A stretch of DNA of 64,000 bases from Pleurodeles waltl (taxonomy: Eukaryota; Chordata; Amphibia; Caudata; Salamandridae), in assembly GCF_031143425.1 (NCBI RefSeq), contig NC_090438.1, positions 773,771,138-773,835,137 on the forward strand. Direction: 5' to 3'. Shown piece after piece: positions 30,245 to 42,281 of this stretch. The first letter of the stretch is position 1; each line of letters begins with the position of its first letter. The notes under the pieces were generated by a model. That model had not been told where the DNA came from and did not search any database. It saw only the letters and a list, made by a program, of their open reading frames with translations. The translations under genes and the position numbers were made by a program.

Positions 30245-31860
30245 TGATGAAGCAGAAAATGAAGGTTTTACATTTATTAACGCATAAACGTAGTGTGAAA
30301 TAATCATGTGTGACTTTAACCGAACTAATAAAGATTGTACGGGGACAAAATGTGCCCTCAGAGTAGTTTGCCAACATTTATAAGCGTGCTTTATATAACG
30401 TGGTGTATTAGAATTGCACTAATCCGACATAATCGTAAACGTCTGCTATGATTTGCTCGTTTGAAATGTTTTAGCTTAGCATTACTTTAGTGCAGGCTTC
30501 GGCCTAGTTGCCTGGTCTCACGGTTTAGATGCTCGTATTTTCCAATGTGCTATTAAACGTGTATTTTTGCTTGAAGCTGTACTTTTCCACTGAGACCGTT
30601 CACATGCTTATCTTAAAGTTTCGTGCCAGCCTGGCATATTTTCTCTTTACTCCAAGGTCGATCTGCAGGTGCGGACAATGGAAGCTCTGAAAGTGAGTTA
30701 ATTGGTATAAAATGTTGCAACTTGCGTACCCATCTCCAAGGATAATGTATGCTTAAGTAAAAGCTTGAGAACTGTCGTTTTTGATTGGACAATTTGAAGC
30801 TAACCTATGAACCCTCCAATGGAAGACCCTACTGGATTTGAACTGTTGTCTATAAAAACCAGGTGCACGAGAAGAAATGAGGCCATTACCCGGACATCAT
30901 AGCCATTTGCCTTTTTGCAGCCATTATTGGACATCCCGCCATTTTGTAGACTTTGCAGCTATTATGGCCCACTTTGCTGCGACGCCATTTTGAAAGAGAC
31001 TTTGATGCTTTCTCTAAGAGAGAGAGAGAGACTTTAGATGATTCTTGCCCTAGGGACTTTAACTTTGATTTAATCCCTTGCATGAAGTAGTAGTTTTACC
31101 TTGCCGCCGTGAGGCAATTGCCCCGTCCACCCCTGCCCCTTTTGCCCCGTCCCATGCTGATCGAGAAACTGTACCTGTGAGACGAAGACTTCCTTGATTG
31201 CTGATCGTAATTGGTAAATATGAAAGGAAATTGTAAAATTGCATTGTGTTTCCTTTAGGTAACCAACTGCTGATTTTGATAAGAGCCCTAGTTAGGAGTT
31301 TTTCTAAATTAATGTTGCAAATTGTTTTTGCATGAAGTCCCACATGCCGATGCTAATTTGAGGTTAGACGAGGATTCCATATGTCGCACGATGCAATTGG
31401 AGATCTTGTTATGCTGACTAAATGTATGCAATTAGTTCGTTACAGATTATCGTATTAGTGATTTGCATTGCTATTATCGAATGCCTTGTGATTCAAATGC
31501 TACATAGATTGCACCTGTTTCGCCGTTATGGACAGCTATTAATGTCCATATATGTTTATCATTTGGTGTTGAGACACATCTATATTGTGCTAGCTTTGTT
31601 AATATAGGGAAATAAAATTCACTAACTTTGAATAAACTGGTGTGGTTATTCCTGACTGAAAGGTCAGGGTTCGCCGAAATGTATTCTGGATTAATTGTCA
31701 AGTGTTATGTTGATCAAGGTATTGCTTACGTTCGTTATTAATTATTGATTAAAGGAAGTTGACCGATATAGAGTACAGAGAGTCCCACTTAGTCAAAAGA
31801 TTCATCGGCCTAAAGAGCGTCCGAACACAGGTAAAATTATTAGTACGGACCGCTCTAACA
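30245..31860 (+). repeat. ERV-A 3' LTR
   Basis: 1616 bp. By eye it matches the 5' LTR except about four substitutions (for example GTG/CTG near 30442, AAG/ATG near 30713) and a 1-nt difference in GTTGC(T)AAATTG. It carries the same small ORF (31422-31607) unchanged. It is followed by CACC, then the second half of the ERV-B LTR. Confidence 0.95.
31422..31607 (+). CDS. LTR-encoded small hydrophobic ORF (ERV-A 3' LTR copy)
   Basis: The same 61-codon frame as at 19207-19392, with no difference seen. Being upstream of the poly(A) signal it would form the last ORF of every ERV-A transcript, including spliced env mRNA. Translation from that position is unproven. Confidence 0.45.
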   Translation: MYAISSLQIIVLVICIAIIECLVIQMLHRLHLFRRYGQLLMSIYVYHLVLRHIYIVLALLI

Positions 31861-31864
31861 CACC

Positions 31865-32697
31865 CTAGAGACTTTAACTTTGATTTGCCCCCGTCTTGCC
31901 CATGCAGTAGCTTTGCCCTATTCTCCTTGCCGTTGCAAGGAAGCTTGCCCTTAACTTTGCCCCTTTGAAACTTACCCCATGCTGATCAACCGGTACCTGA
32001 AGGACGAAGACTTTTCTTGAATGCTGATTGTATTTGGTAAATATGAAAGGATAAATGTATTATGCATTGTGTTTTTCCTTTTAGGTACCAACTGCTATTT
32101 TGATAGGATCCTAACTAGAAGTTTTCCAAATTTGTGTTGACTAAATTCGTTTTGCATGAAGTCCCACATGCCAATGCTAATTAGAGGTTAGTCGAGGTAT
32201 TCATTCAATGTATCATGAAGAATTGAAATCTTGTTATGCTGACCGAATGTATGCAATTAGTCAAATACAGTTAGTCACATTGGTGATTTGCATTGCTATA
32301 ACAGAGTGTATCATTATTCAGATTTTGTGTAGATTGCGTTTCTTCCGCCGTTATGGACAGCTAGTAATGTTCATTTACATATATCAATTGGTTTTGAGAC
32401 ATATATACATTGTGCTAGCTTTGTTAATATAGGGAAATAAATTCACTAACTTTTAATTAAACTGGTGTGGTTATTCATGACTGAAAGGTCATGGTGCGCC
32501 GAAATACCAATTTATTGATTTCTGATGTGTTATATTGATCTATTAATTGAGTACTGATTACCGATTACAACAGTTATTGATTATTGATCTGAGTGACTCG
32601 ACTATTGAGGATGAGGAGAGCCCGACTCGGTTAAAAGATTCACCGACCCCCAACGTGTCCAGGTACAGATAATTTATAAGGGCTGGACGCGTTATCA
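31865..32697 (+). repeat. ERV-B 5' LTR, second part
   Basis: Continues the LTR from CTAGAGACTTTAACTTTG to GACGCGTTATCA and matches 55422-56254. Together with 17276-18028 it reconstitutes an LTR of about 1586 bp. It contains the ERV-B version of the small hydrophobic ORF (32208-32432) and AATAAA at 32436-32441. Confidence 0.93.
32208..32432 (+). CDS. LTR-encoded small hydrophobic ORF (ERV-B 5' LTR)
   Basis: 74 codons: 13 extra N-terminal residues (MYHEELKSCYADR), then 61 residues homologous to the ERV-A ORF. About half of the codons differ between ERV-A and ERV-B. Roughly a dozen or more of these are synonymous, and most replacements are I/L/V/M swaps; both hydrophobic segments, the RRYGQL turn and the C-terminal RHIYIVLALLI are kept. 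The stop lies 3 nt before the AATAAA. No known family recognised. Confidence 0.5.
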   Translation: MYHEELKSCYADRMYAISQIQLVTLVICIAITECIIIQILCRLRFFRRYGQLVMFIYIYQLVLRHIYIVLALLI

Positions 32698-32702
32698 GTA
32701 GA

Positions 32703-32724
32703 TGGTAGCAGAGATTGATGGTTT
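32703..32724 (+). promoter_or_regulatory. ERV-B primer binding site with 3-nt insertion
   Basis: TGGTAGCAGAG then ATT then GATGGTTT. Apart from the inserted ATT it matches the initiator tRNA-Met complement exactly over 19 positions. It lies 5 nt (GTAGA) from the LTR end, as in ERV-A. The insertion may be post-integration decay or may show the site tolerates a bulge. Confidence 0.7.
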
Positions 32725-33712
32725 AGCCCTTTGGGACCCCATCCGAACAATAGACAGAGTCAGGTTAGAATTTTCTTTGATAAAACAAGTTGGAGAGATG
32801 ATGATGCCCTAAGTCCCCGATGACTTTCCCGGGATCTCGGAGCTTGCGAATGAGGAACATGGAGGTATGAGAATGGTCTCAGCGTTTCTAGTGACGGTAT
32901 GAGTGAAGTTAGGGTTTCGCGCTTGCACAGCTTATCGCCACAGATTAATTGAGAAATTTGTGAGGATTTAAGGAGTTAAAAGATATTAGAGGAGTGTTCC
33001 TCCAAAGGTGTGAGAGTAGGGAAGTCGTCGAACTTCACGTGTGTGTAGCGCTTTGAGCAGAAAAAATTGTCCACGTGGTTGTTGATGTTGAGACGGGCCC
33101 TGCGATGTCAAGAGACTCCGGAGTATGTTGAAAAGTGTATGTGACACTTGTTTGATGTTGTGATCTGGTCGGTTTAATAGGTTGATCGGGCGTGGTCAAC
33201 AAGTCGGTATGAATGTTGCAGAGTGAAAGAAAACTTCGACTTTGAGATTTGACGAATTCTAAAGTGCACTAGAATAGTTTATTGATCAGTTGAGAGTAAA
33301 GTTTGCGGGTCAAATTTTGCTTGCGAAAGTGGGAAACTGAGAAAGATGGAATAACTGCCGAGGCTAGTGAAAAATCCCTAAGGTTTCTGAAGCGATTGTA
33401 TTACCTTTCCTGTAGTAGACCGACAGATCTGTTTTATTCTTTTGGTTAAGTGCTCGCGTTATATATTGCAGAAATTAGTTTATGAGTGAAGCCGAATGAA
33501 AAGAGGACAAGCCGCGGGACTTTGTCAGCCGCAGTGTGTGAGTGTGACGTCACTAGGAGACGCGCTGGGATAGGTCGGTTGGTGAGAAGGGTCGCGCACG
33601 GATTGGACGCAGTCCGTGAAGCGCAATTGGAAGGGGAAAGGCAAGCGAAGAGTATTCCGGGAATTAAAGTCACTTATTGATTACATATTTTAGAAAAACA
33701 AAAGACGGAAGG
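32725..33712 (+). other. ERV-B leader
   Basis: About 990 nt, alignable with the ERV-A leader. The stem-bearing block (GAAGTCGTCGAACTTC near 33027) is present once rather than twice. The donor-like GACG|GTATGAGT (about 32897) is conserved. No coding frame is supported. Confidence 0.6.
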
Positions 33713-36700
33713 ATGACATTTTTCAAAGCATTTAAGAGTGCCATGAGGGGAGACGTTTATATTAAAGCAAATGTAGGAGAAGAAACACCGCCTGAGGGTA
33801 CACCAGCTTACATCGTCATTGAAGAAAAGGGTGTAGCGCCATGTCTATGGTTAAAACAATGGTGAAAATTAACAGAGAAACATGGAAGTGTAGCGTTCCC
33901 TATCCTCGGGTCGTTTAATTTAAGGGTTTTAGAAAATCTGAGATTTGCGCTATACGACATGAAAGAACCTCCAAGGCCAGCACAGTTTGAGGCATTAGCA
34001 ATTTGGGAGCTAATAGCTAGAAACCAACAACAAAATAAATTTGAGACAAGAATAAGAAAAGTAGAAAAGACACTAGCGGATGCTAGATAGGACAGCACAC
34101 AAAAGGTTTGGAGATCAGACGTTTTGCAGGGGATTAAATTGTTTCCAGCGATTACCGAGGAAGCGGAGACGGAAGGAAGGAAAGCCACCTGTAAGACAAA
34201 CAGGAGTCAGTCCAGAGAAGGAGAGAGCAATAGAAACTCGAAAAGGGGAGACGAGTCAGATGATGAGGAGTTCATTATACAATTGCTGAATGATCGCCCA
34301 CCACCATACGTGGAAAGCGAAAAAGGCTCAAGCATTAGTACTGCCCCTCCTGAACCAATACAGGGTAATGTAACACCAAATTTGAGAGTATATCAGAGAC
34401 CGAGCAGCTCTGACATGCCTTTCTCACCACGAATACCACGGATTCAGAGAATGTACCCAGACGTGCCAACATTGAAACCTGCTGATAACTATCAGCCACA
34501 GGTTCAAAGGCACTGTTGCGATGAGCATAATGTGGGAATGACTTCCGATTCAATGGCGCAGGGAGGACAAAACTATCAGAGACCGACATTGATTCAAGCT
34601 GAATCAACACAGTTCTCGATGCCCCAAAAGCAGACACCAGAAGTGCGAGTGGTAGAAAGCCAGTTAGGTATGCCAGCAATGATGAACCACAATGTGGGGA
34701 TTAACATGCCACAGAATTCGGGGAACAGACAGAATCCAGATGCAATATCTCTACCTATCACTGTAGGTCCACCAGTACCACTGTACATAAAGGCAAATTC
34801 AAGCACCAGCGACCAAGGGTTAATGATACAGAATGGGACAGGGAGAAGATGCATAGAAACTACTCCAGAGACAACTCCGATAGCGGCACTGCCAAATGGA
34901 TCCGGGTCCTTGTTGGAATTTAGTCCGATTCCAATTTGCGCTCCGTCAACCGTGGTAAGGTCACATCCACCACTATTAGTACCGCTAACTTCACAGACTG
35001 AACCATTACAGAAGCCGTCAGTGGCAGTTGATGTAACTGCTACACTGATGGGACTGAACGCGCAACAGTTAACACAATGGTTCAACAGCCTGAACTCCCC
35101 GCAGAGTACATCAAGCGGGAAGGGAGAAGAATACCTGAATAAAATAAGGTTGGGCATGGAGGCAGATGAACTGGTAGAGGGAACAATGGGTTTGAACAGA
35201 TTAGAATCATACACAGAGGAAGAACTAAGATACATGTGCCCTAGGATTACAAGAGAAGTGAGCAACATACATAAGAAGTTACAAGAAATTGCAGACAGAA
35301 ACGAGATTGATATAGGTAAGACTAAACACCTGAGCAGAAGTTACAGGTTAGACTTTGAGACAAAAGATTTTGAACACATGAGATCCGCAGGGATGAAAAC
35401 ACACCTTAAAGAGATACTGCAGAGTGCACAGGTCTGGAGATGTTTAGACAAGTGGGAAAGCAGGTGGGTCAAGAAAAAGGATAAAAAGAAGGAAAACACT
35501 TCAGAACGAAGTGAGAAAAAACAACAGAATGACGATCTGATAACCATGCTACCAATGAGAGAGACAGCAGGGGGAAAACTTGTGCATGTACCATGGCACA
35601 GGTGCGATATTCAATCCTTTACGGATGACTTTCCCAAATTAAGAGAGAAGCCGATTGAGTGGTATCAACAAACGGATAGATTTGTGAAACTCGCGAAGTG
35701 TCTCTGGGAAGACCTGAATACCTTATTTGAAATTGTGGTTCCGGCTGATTTGTGGGAAGATTGTAAAAGGGCTGTAGGTTGGCCGACAAGTGAACCAGAG
35801 AGAGATAGGGACACAGGTGCGCCATCACCTATGGTAATGAGTTTGTACCACAAGGTGATCGAGCACTTGAAAACCAAGGTTGCGTCGAAAAATGTGGATT
35901 GGCAAAGGATTGACAGGACCGCTCAAGAGGTTAAAGAATCTATACACGCGTATTATGAGAGGTTGTTGAAAGCGTTTAAAAATTACAGTGGCACGGAAAA
36001 GATTGAGCCAAAAGACATGCTCCATTTGGTGTTCAGGTTTGTGGAAGGGCTGAGACCCGAAATTAGCCAGATGATTAAATCGCATTTGATTTGTTGGCAG
36101 TCAAAGTCGATCGATGAAGTGTTGAATTATGCAAAATACTGCAGTGATGAGATTGAGACAAAGCAGAAAAGATTGAAGGAAAAGGTGATGGTGATGCAGC
36201 TCAGAGCAGCTCAGACAGGTTTACAAGGTTTGCAAGGTTTTCAACAACAGATGCCGCAGCAGCAGCAGCAGCAGCAGGGAAATGCTATGTTTCAGCCGCA
36301 GATGAGAGGCAGAGGCCGAGGAGGTTTTGTGAATAATGGTCCTGATTTGAATACCGTTATGACTCCAAATGGTATACAGGCAATGAAGAAGGTGATGCCA
36401 TGTCACACGTGCGGAATGGTCGGGCATTGGAAACGGGAGTGCCCAATGATGGTGCAGGAAGGTGTAGGTCAGCAAAACAATGATATCAATGCATTTCAGA
36501 CTATGAGAGGACCGAACCCAAATTTTCAAAACAATATAAACCAGATGCAGGGTCTACAACCCATGCAACCGCAACAGGTGCAAATGCCTCGTGTGCAAAT
36601 GACACAATTGCAGCCAATGCAACAGCAGTTTCCTATGGTACCTAATCAGCAAATGCAAATACCCTTAGCACCAATGAATCAGCAGCAAGCAATGCTTCCT

Positions 36701-39700
36701 CAACAGGTCACGGGTCAGGGAATGAGTCAAAATGACACAGTACACCAATTCCCACTACACAGCGAGAGTGGAATAAACGATGCATGGGAGAGTGAAAGTT
36801 CAGATGAGGAGGGAAATTGTGTGCTTGCAGCATCCTTGGAAGGGTCCGTATGTGGAGGGAAGAGTTATGGGCCATCGCGTTTCATTTTTGGTTGACACAG
36901 GAGCTACACGTTCCACTGTTAGGAGCATTGAAGTACCAAATTTGCCACTTTCAGGGAGAACAGTTCAAGTAGTGGGAGTAGCAAATAGGTACCTGACGAA
37001 CCCAATCACAGATCCAGTACAAGTCAGAATTGGTAACTATCAAGGGACACATAATTTTGTGGTATGTGACTCAAGCCCGATATCACTGTTAGGGAGAGAC
37101 CTATTGTGCAAATTGGGATGTTCGATTATGTGTTCAAATGATGGAATTAAAATTCAGACGAGCAGTGATGGGGAAGAAGAGGACAGTGTAGAAGGGGACG
37201 AAGTCGAAACTGTCGATAAAGAGTATCCCCTGATTACCCTTTACCCAATGATCACTGAAGCAGATATTCCTGCTGAGTTACAAGAAACAGTCGGAAAAGA
37301 AGTGTGGGATATGACAGGAAAAGAGGTGGGATTGGTGAAAGGAGTGGAACCAGTGAAAGTGACTGTAAAACCCAATGTAACCTTTCCCCAGACCCCACAG
37401 TACCATATGGCACAAGACACCCTCATGAAAGTCGCCCAACTCATTGACGAGTTTGTAAAACAGGGAGTACTGAAAGAAGTGTTAAGCAGTCCATGTAATT
37501 CACCAATTATGGGACTAGTAAAGCCAAGTGGAAAGGTCCGAATTGTGCAGGACTTGAGGAAAATAAATGACATAATAATAAAATGTTGCCCTGTAGTACC
37601 AAATCCAGCTGTGATAATGTTTCAAGTTCCTTGCGATGCCGAGTGGTTCTCAGTCATCGACTTGTCACAAGCATTCTTTTCGGTGCCTCTTCATGAGGAC
37701 AGCCAATTTCTCTTTTGTTTAAAATTTTTAGACAGAGTCTACAGTTGGTGTCGAATTCCTCAAGGGTTTTCGGAGTCACCGTCAATTTTCAATCAGATTC
37801 TAAAGAAAGACTTGGAAGCGTTAGAATTGCCATTCGAGTCAACCCTAGTACAGTACATTGACGACTTACTGATTGCATCCAAGACAGAAAGTGACTGCAC
37901 AGCCGACACCATTGCCCTATTGAACCATTTGGGAAGGAATGGACACAAGGTGTCTCCTTCGAAATTACAGTTCTGTCAGAAGAAAGTGAAATATTTGGGT
38001 CACCAAATTGAGAAAGGGTCACGAAAAATTATGAAGGAAAGAATAACAAGTGTACTTCAAATGAGTCCCCCAAAGACGAGGAGGGAGGTGAGGAAGTTTT
38101 TGGGAATGGTAAGCTACTGTCGCCAATGGATTCCCAACTTCTCAACCCTAGCAAAACCTTTACTGAAACTGACCCAGAAGGATGCATTGGATGAAATTGA
38201 ACTGAAAGGAGAAGAGATGGATGCTTTTATTGAATTGAAAGAATGCATGTGCAGGGCTCCAGCTTTAGGTATGCCTGACTACACAAAGCCTTTCACATTG
38301 TTTTGTCATGAACGTGATGCATGTTCCTTGTCTGTCTTGACCCAAGCCCATGGTGGCGTAAACAGACCAGTAGCGTATTTTTCAGCTACTTTGGATCCGG
38401 TCGCAGCAGCACTGCCAGGGTGCTTGCGTGCCGTAGCCGCAGTTGGTATTAGCCTCATTCAGAGTGAAGGAATAGTGATGGGACACCCTTTAACAGTCAT
38501 GGTCCCTCACTCAGTTGAGATACTTTTGACACGTTCCCGAACACAGCACATGACTGGTGCTAGACTCACAAGGTACGAAACAATAATTCTGGGATCACCT
38601 AATGTGCAGCTGAAAAGGTGCACTACGTTGAATCCAGCAACCTTGTTTCCCAGTGAAAATGCTGAAATTGAGAACGCTGAAGACATCGAGCACAACTGTC
38701 TTCAGGTGACTGAATTTTGCACCAAACCAAGACTGGGTGTATTGAAAGCAGGGTACGCTGTATGCACAGTAACAGGTGTTTTGGAAGCATCTTGGCTTCA
38801 AGGAGTTTACACTGCACAGGTAGCAGAATTGGTAGCCCTTACTAGAGCTTGCCAACTCTCTGCATTGATGAAAGTTACCATTTACACTGACAGCCAGTAC
38901 GGGTTTGGAATAGTGCACGATTTCGGACAATTGTGGTCACAGAGAGGTTTCATGACATCTTCAGGGTCGCCAGTGAAAAATGGTGAAAGAATAAAAGAAT
39001 TGTTACATGCCATTCAACTACCAGGAGAAGTAGTAGTGGTAAAATGCAGTGCACACTCGAAGGGACAAGATTATGTTTCTCTGGGAAATGGATATGCGGA
39101 TCAAGTCGCAAGGTTTTGCGCATTGAACTGTATATTGCTTAGGGATGAATGGAATTTGATAAGTGAACCAGAACTCGAACCAAGCGAAATATTCGCTCTA
39201 AAGGTGATAGATACGATGGACGAATTGAAATCCTTACAGAATGATGTCAGTGAGGATGAGAAACTCTTGTGGACCAAATCTCAATGTGTAAAGAGAGTAG
39301 ATGAATTATGGGTTTCAAGTGAAGGGAAATTCGTTCTTCCAAATAGCCTTTTGACACAGATAGCCAGGTTTTACCATGGACAAGCTCATCTTGGGAGGGA
39401 TGCCATGATTAGGTTGTTCAAAACTGATTGGTTTAACCCTAAATTCCGTCAAGTTGCTGAAGCAGTTTGCCACTGTTGCGTCATTTGCCAACAGATGAAC
39501 GCAGGGAAGGGAACCGTAGTGAATTTGAGCCACATTGGAAGAGCAGGGGGTCCATTCAGCAGGATGCAAATGGACTTCATTGAGATGCCTGTGCATGGGG
39601 GATTGAAGTATGTGTTGGTGGTTGTTTGCATTTTTAGTCACTGGATTGAAGCATACCCTACACGCAGAAATGATAGTCTCAGGGTTGCAAAACTACTCTT

Positions 39701-41117
39701 GAGAGAGTTAATACCACGTTTTGGATTCCCGATCTCTTTAGAATCAGATAGGGGAAGTCACTTCAATAATGAAGTAATAAAATTGCTTTGTGCAGCACTG
39801 AACATTGAGCAAAAGCTGCATTGTAGCTACCGCCCTGAAGCATCCGGTTTAGTGGAGCAAATGAATGGCACATTGAAATCAAGAATGGCGAAAATATGCG
39901 CATCAACAAACTTGAAATAGCCTGACGCATTGCCTTTGGTACTAATGTCAATGAGAAACACCCCTGACAGAAAGACTGGACTGTCCCCACACGAGATTCT
40001 CATGGGCAGAGCTATGAGACTTCCAGCAGTTCCTGCAAATGCGCTTTTGAATATTACAGATTATATGGTGTTAGACTACTGCAAAGGTCTAGCTGATGTG
40101 GTTCGATCTTTCTCTCACCAGGTGGAGGCAACCACCTTGCCACCGATCCAAGGTCCAGGACACGCCCTGAAAGCAGGTGACTGGGTCGTGATAAAGAAGC
40201 ACGTGAGGAAGTCGTGTTTGGAACCCCGTTGGAAAGGACCTTTCCAAGTGATTTTGACGACTACCACCGCTGTGAAGTGTGCGGGAGTTCCCAACTGGAT
40301 TCACGCCAGTCACACAAAGAGGGTGTTGTGTCCCACAGATGAGGAAGTTGAAGCGCTGAAGTTGCCAGTATCTGATAACAAAGTACCAAGCGCTGAGGCA
40401 GAGCGAAACAGAACTAGAAGCGAACAGGCAGAAATAGAGGAGGGAGAAATATTCTCTGAGGACGAAGCAACTGATTCACTTGGGGAAGACCAAGGAGGAG
40501 CCTCAGACAGCGACGAAGCAGCTGAAGGTAACAAAGAGCCTGAAGCAGCTGAGAGTGACAAAGAGCCTGAAGAAAGTAACAGTGACAAAGGGCTCGAAAC
40601 AGGTGAAGAAGCAGGAGAGCCTGATCAGAGGAGGGCTTTCCCAGAAGCAGACGATACAGAAAAAGAAAAGGAAAACCTGAATGTCTCCCCAGAAGGAGGG
40701 GACAAGGCAGAACAGAACGAAACTACTCAAACTTCTTCAGAAGAGATCGCAGGTCCATCAAGTGGACATAGTGCAAAAAGAAGATCAAGCATATCGCCAG
40801 TAAAAGTAAGAACTAGAGAAACGTTGAACGACAGTGAAGGGCCAAGAGTGAAAGAGAAAAGAAAGGAAGTGTCTGTTGTAGTACCAACACCAAGTGAAGA
40901 AAAGGGCTTGGGCAAGGAGGAAAGTACCAGTGAGAAAGAATCAAAGAGAGATGCAAAATTGAAAAGAAAAAGGATACCGAGCAGGAGGTATTCCGGTCCG
41001 GAGTGGGCGTACGTAGCCAATAACGATTGGTCAGACGAATTCGTATCCCTCAGTCTTGAGAACGAAGAGGCAGAACTTCATTTTGGAAGTAAAAACTTTA
41101 TGGACTCTGTTGAGTGA
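33713..41117 (+). pseudogene. gag-pol: ERV-B gag-pol, broken
   Basis: Same start and domain order as ERV-A gag-pol, including PPPY, CX2CX4HX4C, DTGA, YIDD and D,D35E. Breaks visible: TGA at 33863-33865; TAG at 34088-34090; an 11-bp deletion near 36839, flanked by a GAAG/AAAG repeat, which shifts frame between the Gln/Met-rich region and protease; an in-frame loss of 25 codons near 38732, which removes the first catalytic Asp of RNase H; and TAG at 39918-39920 in integrase. The remaining open segments are 34124-36895, 36780-39920 and 39930-41117. As in ERV-A, gag and pol were originally in one frame. The C-terminal acidic repeats are fewer than in ERV-A. Confidence 0.93.
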
Positions 41118-41335
41118 AACCATTGATCACTTGATTGACTTTTCAACCGGCTAAGACATTGCTAACTTGATTGACTTTGAAACCGATTTTGAGACAACGC
41201 TGCTAACCGATAAGAGACTAAGCTGCTAAAGAAAAACTGTGTGAACATTGAACTCGTTCAGCTTTGTAAATACCTGCAAATACGCTTTGATAAAGTGTCT
41301 TCGACTTTCTGATTCTATTCAGATCATGACTAGCT

Positions 41336-42281
41336 TCACTACACAGGGGCGTAAAATGAAGTATTGTAAATACATGTGTATAGGCTTAATAACAGCATGC
41401 GTACTAATAATCGTAGCAATAGTTCTTGGAATGCATGGTAAAAGTGAGAGTGAGACGAATGATGCTTCTACTTCTAAACCTATTATCGTTACTGAACTAA
41501 CAGCTCTGAAGAGACTCGAGCAAGACGAGAGACACTTGCATGATAAGAAAGAACTTTCATCTAACGTTTTCTATCGCTTACTGAGTGAGTATGTTGAGAC
41601 CATGGATGCGAAAGATTGTTATGTGTGTACACAAATACCTACCTCAGTAGTGGAAGGGGTAACGTATCACAGCATGCCTCTTACGTATGGAATTACATGT
41701 AGTATAGTAGCTTCCAGATTTTATGCTCAAAAAGACATTCATTACTTCTATACTAATTACGATGTTACTTTTGCATATGTCCCCATAATAGGGCACCTAA
41801 GTAAGATAGCTCGAGATTATTATGCCAAATTAATGAGGGAATTCTTTGAACCGATGTCACCTTTTCACACAGCTCACGCACATAGAGAGAACCTTACATG
41901 CTTGCTTTCACCAGTAGAAATAGAATTTTTAGACCGCACTGATGATAGGAAGAATGAAATGAAGGAGAAATTAGAGAAGGAATTACACGAAAGAATGTCT
42001 GTAGATAATTATGCTTTCGCTGCAATAAAGACACAAGGGAAAATAGATTTAGATACATTGCATGTAGGAAGATTTTGTATACATAGATTTCCATCATATT
42101 ATGACACAGTTTTTGTGGGAACGAGTGAATCTAAACATACGTATGCATTTCAATCTAAGTGGAAGTTCATGCTGAATGGACAAGACCCAGTCATTCCTGG
42201 AGTATATTATATTTGTGGACTCAACGCCTATTATCGTCTTCCTAAAGGATGGTATGGGAGGTGTTATTTGGGAATAGTGTT
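41336..42281 (+). pseudogene. env: ERV-B env, 5' part
   Basis: Open from the Met equivalent to that of ERV-A (preceded by the conserved TATTCAGATC) through signal anchor, CYVC motif and most of SU. It is cut at GGGAATAGTGTT by the LTR of element C; GTGTT (42277-42281) is the target duplication. The frame then runs a few codons into the LTR and stops. A distal part resumes at 53887. Confidence 0.92.

Larger units (their letters stand above)
18029..31860 (+). mobile_element. ERV-A: apparently intact, young endogenous retrovirus
   Basis: 13.8-kb provirus with 1.62-kb LTRs, a primer binding site, a leader of about 1 kb, one long gag-pol frame, an env frame and a polypurine tract. The 4-bp duplication CACC flanks it (18025-18028, 31861-31864). 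The empty site is preserved in the ERV-B 3' LTR (TTCTCACCCTAGAG, near 55418). The LTRs differ by about four substitutions and one 1-nt indel, so insertion was recent. The integrase C-terminal region, the CXXC/CX7CC Env and the 4-bp TSD point to a gamma/epsilon-like (class I) retrovirus lineage; exact placement needs a tree. Confidence 0.95.
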
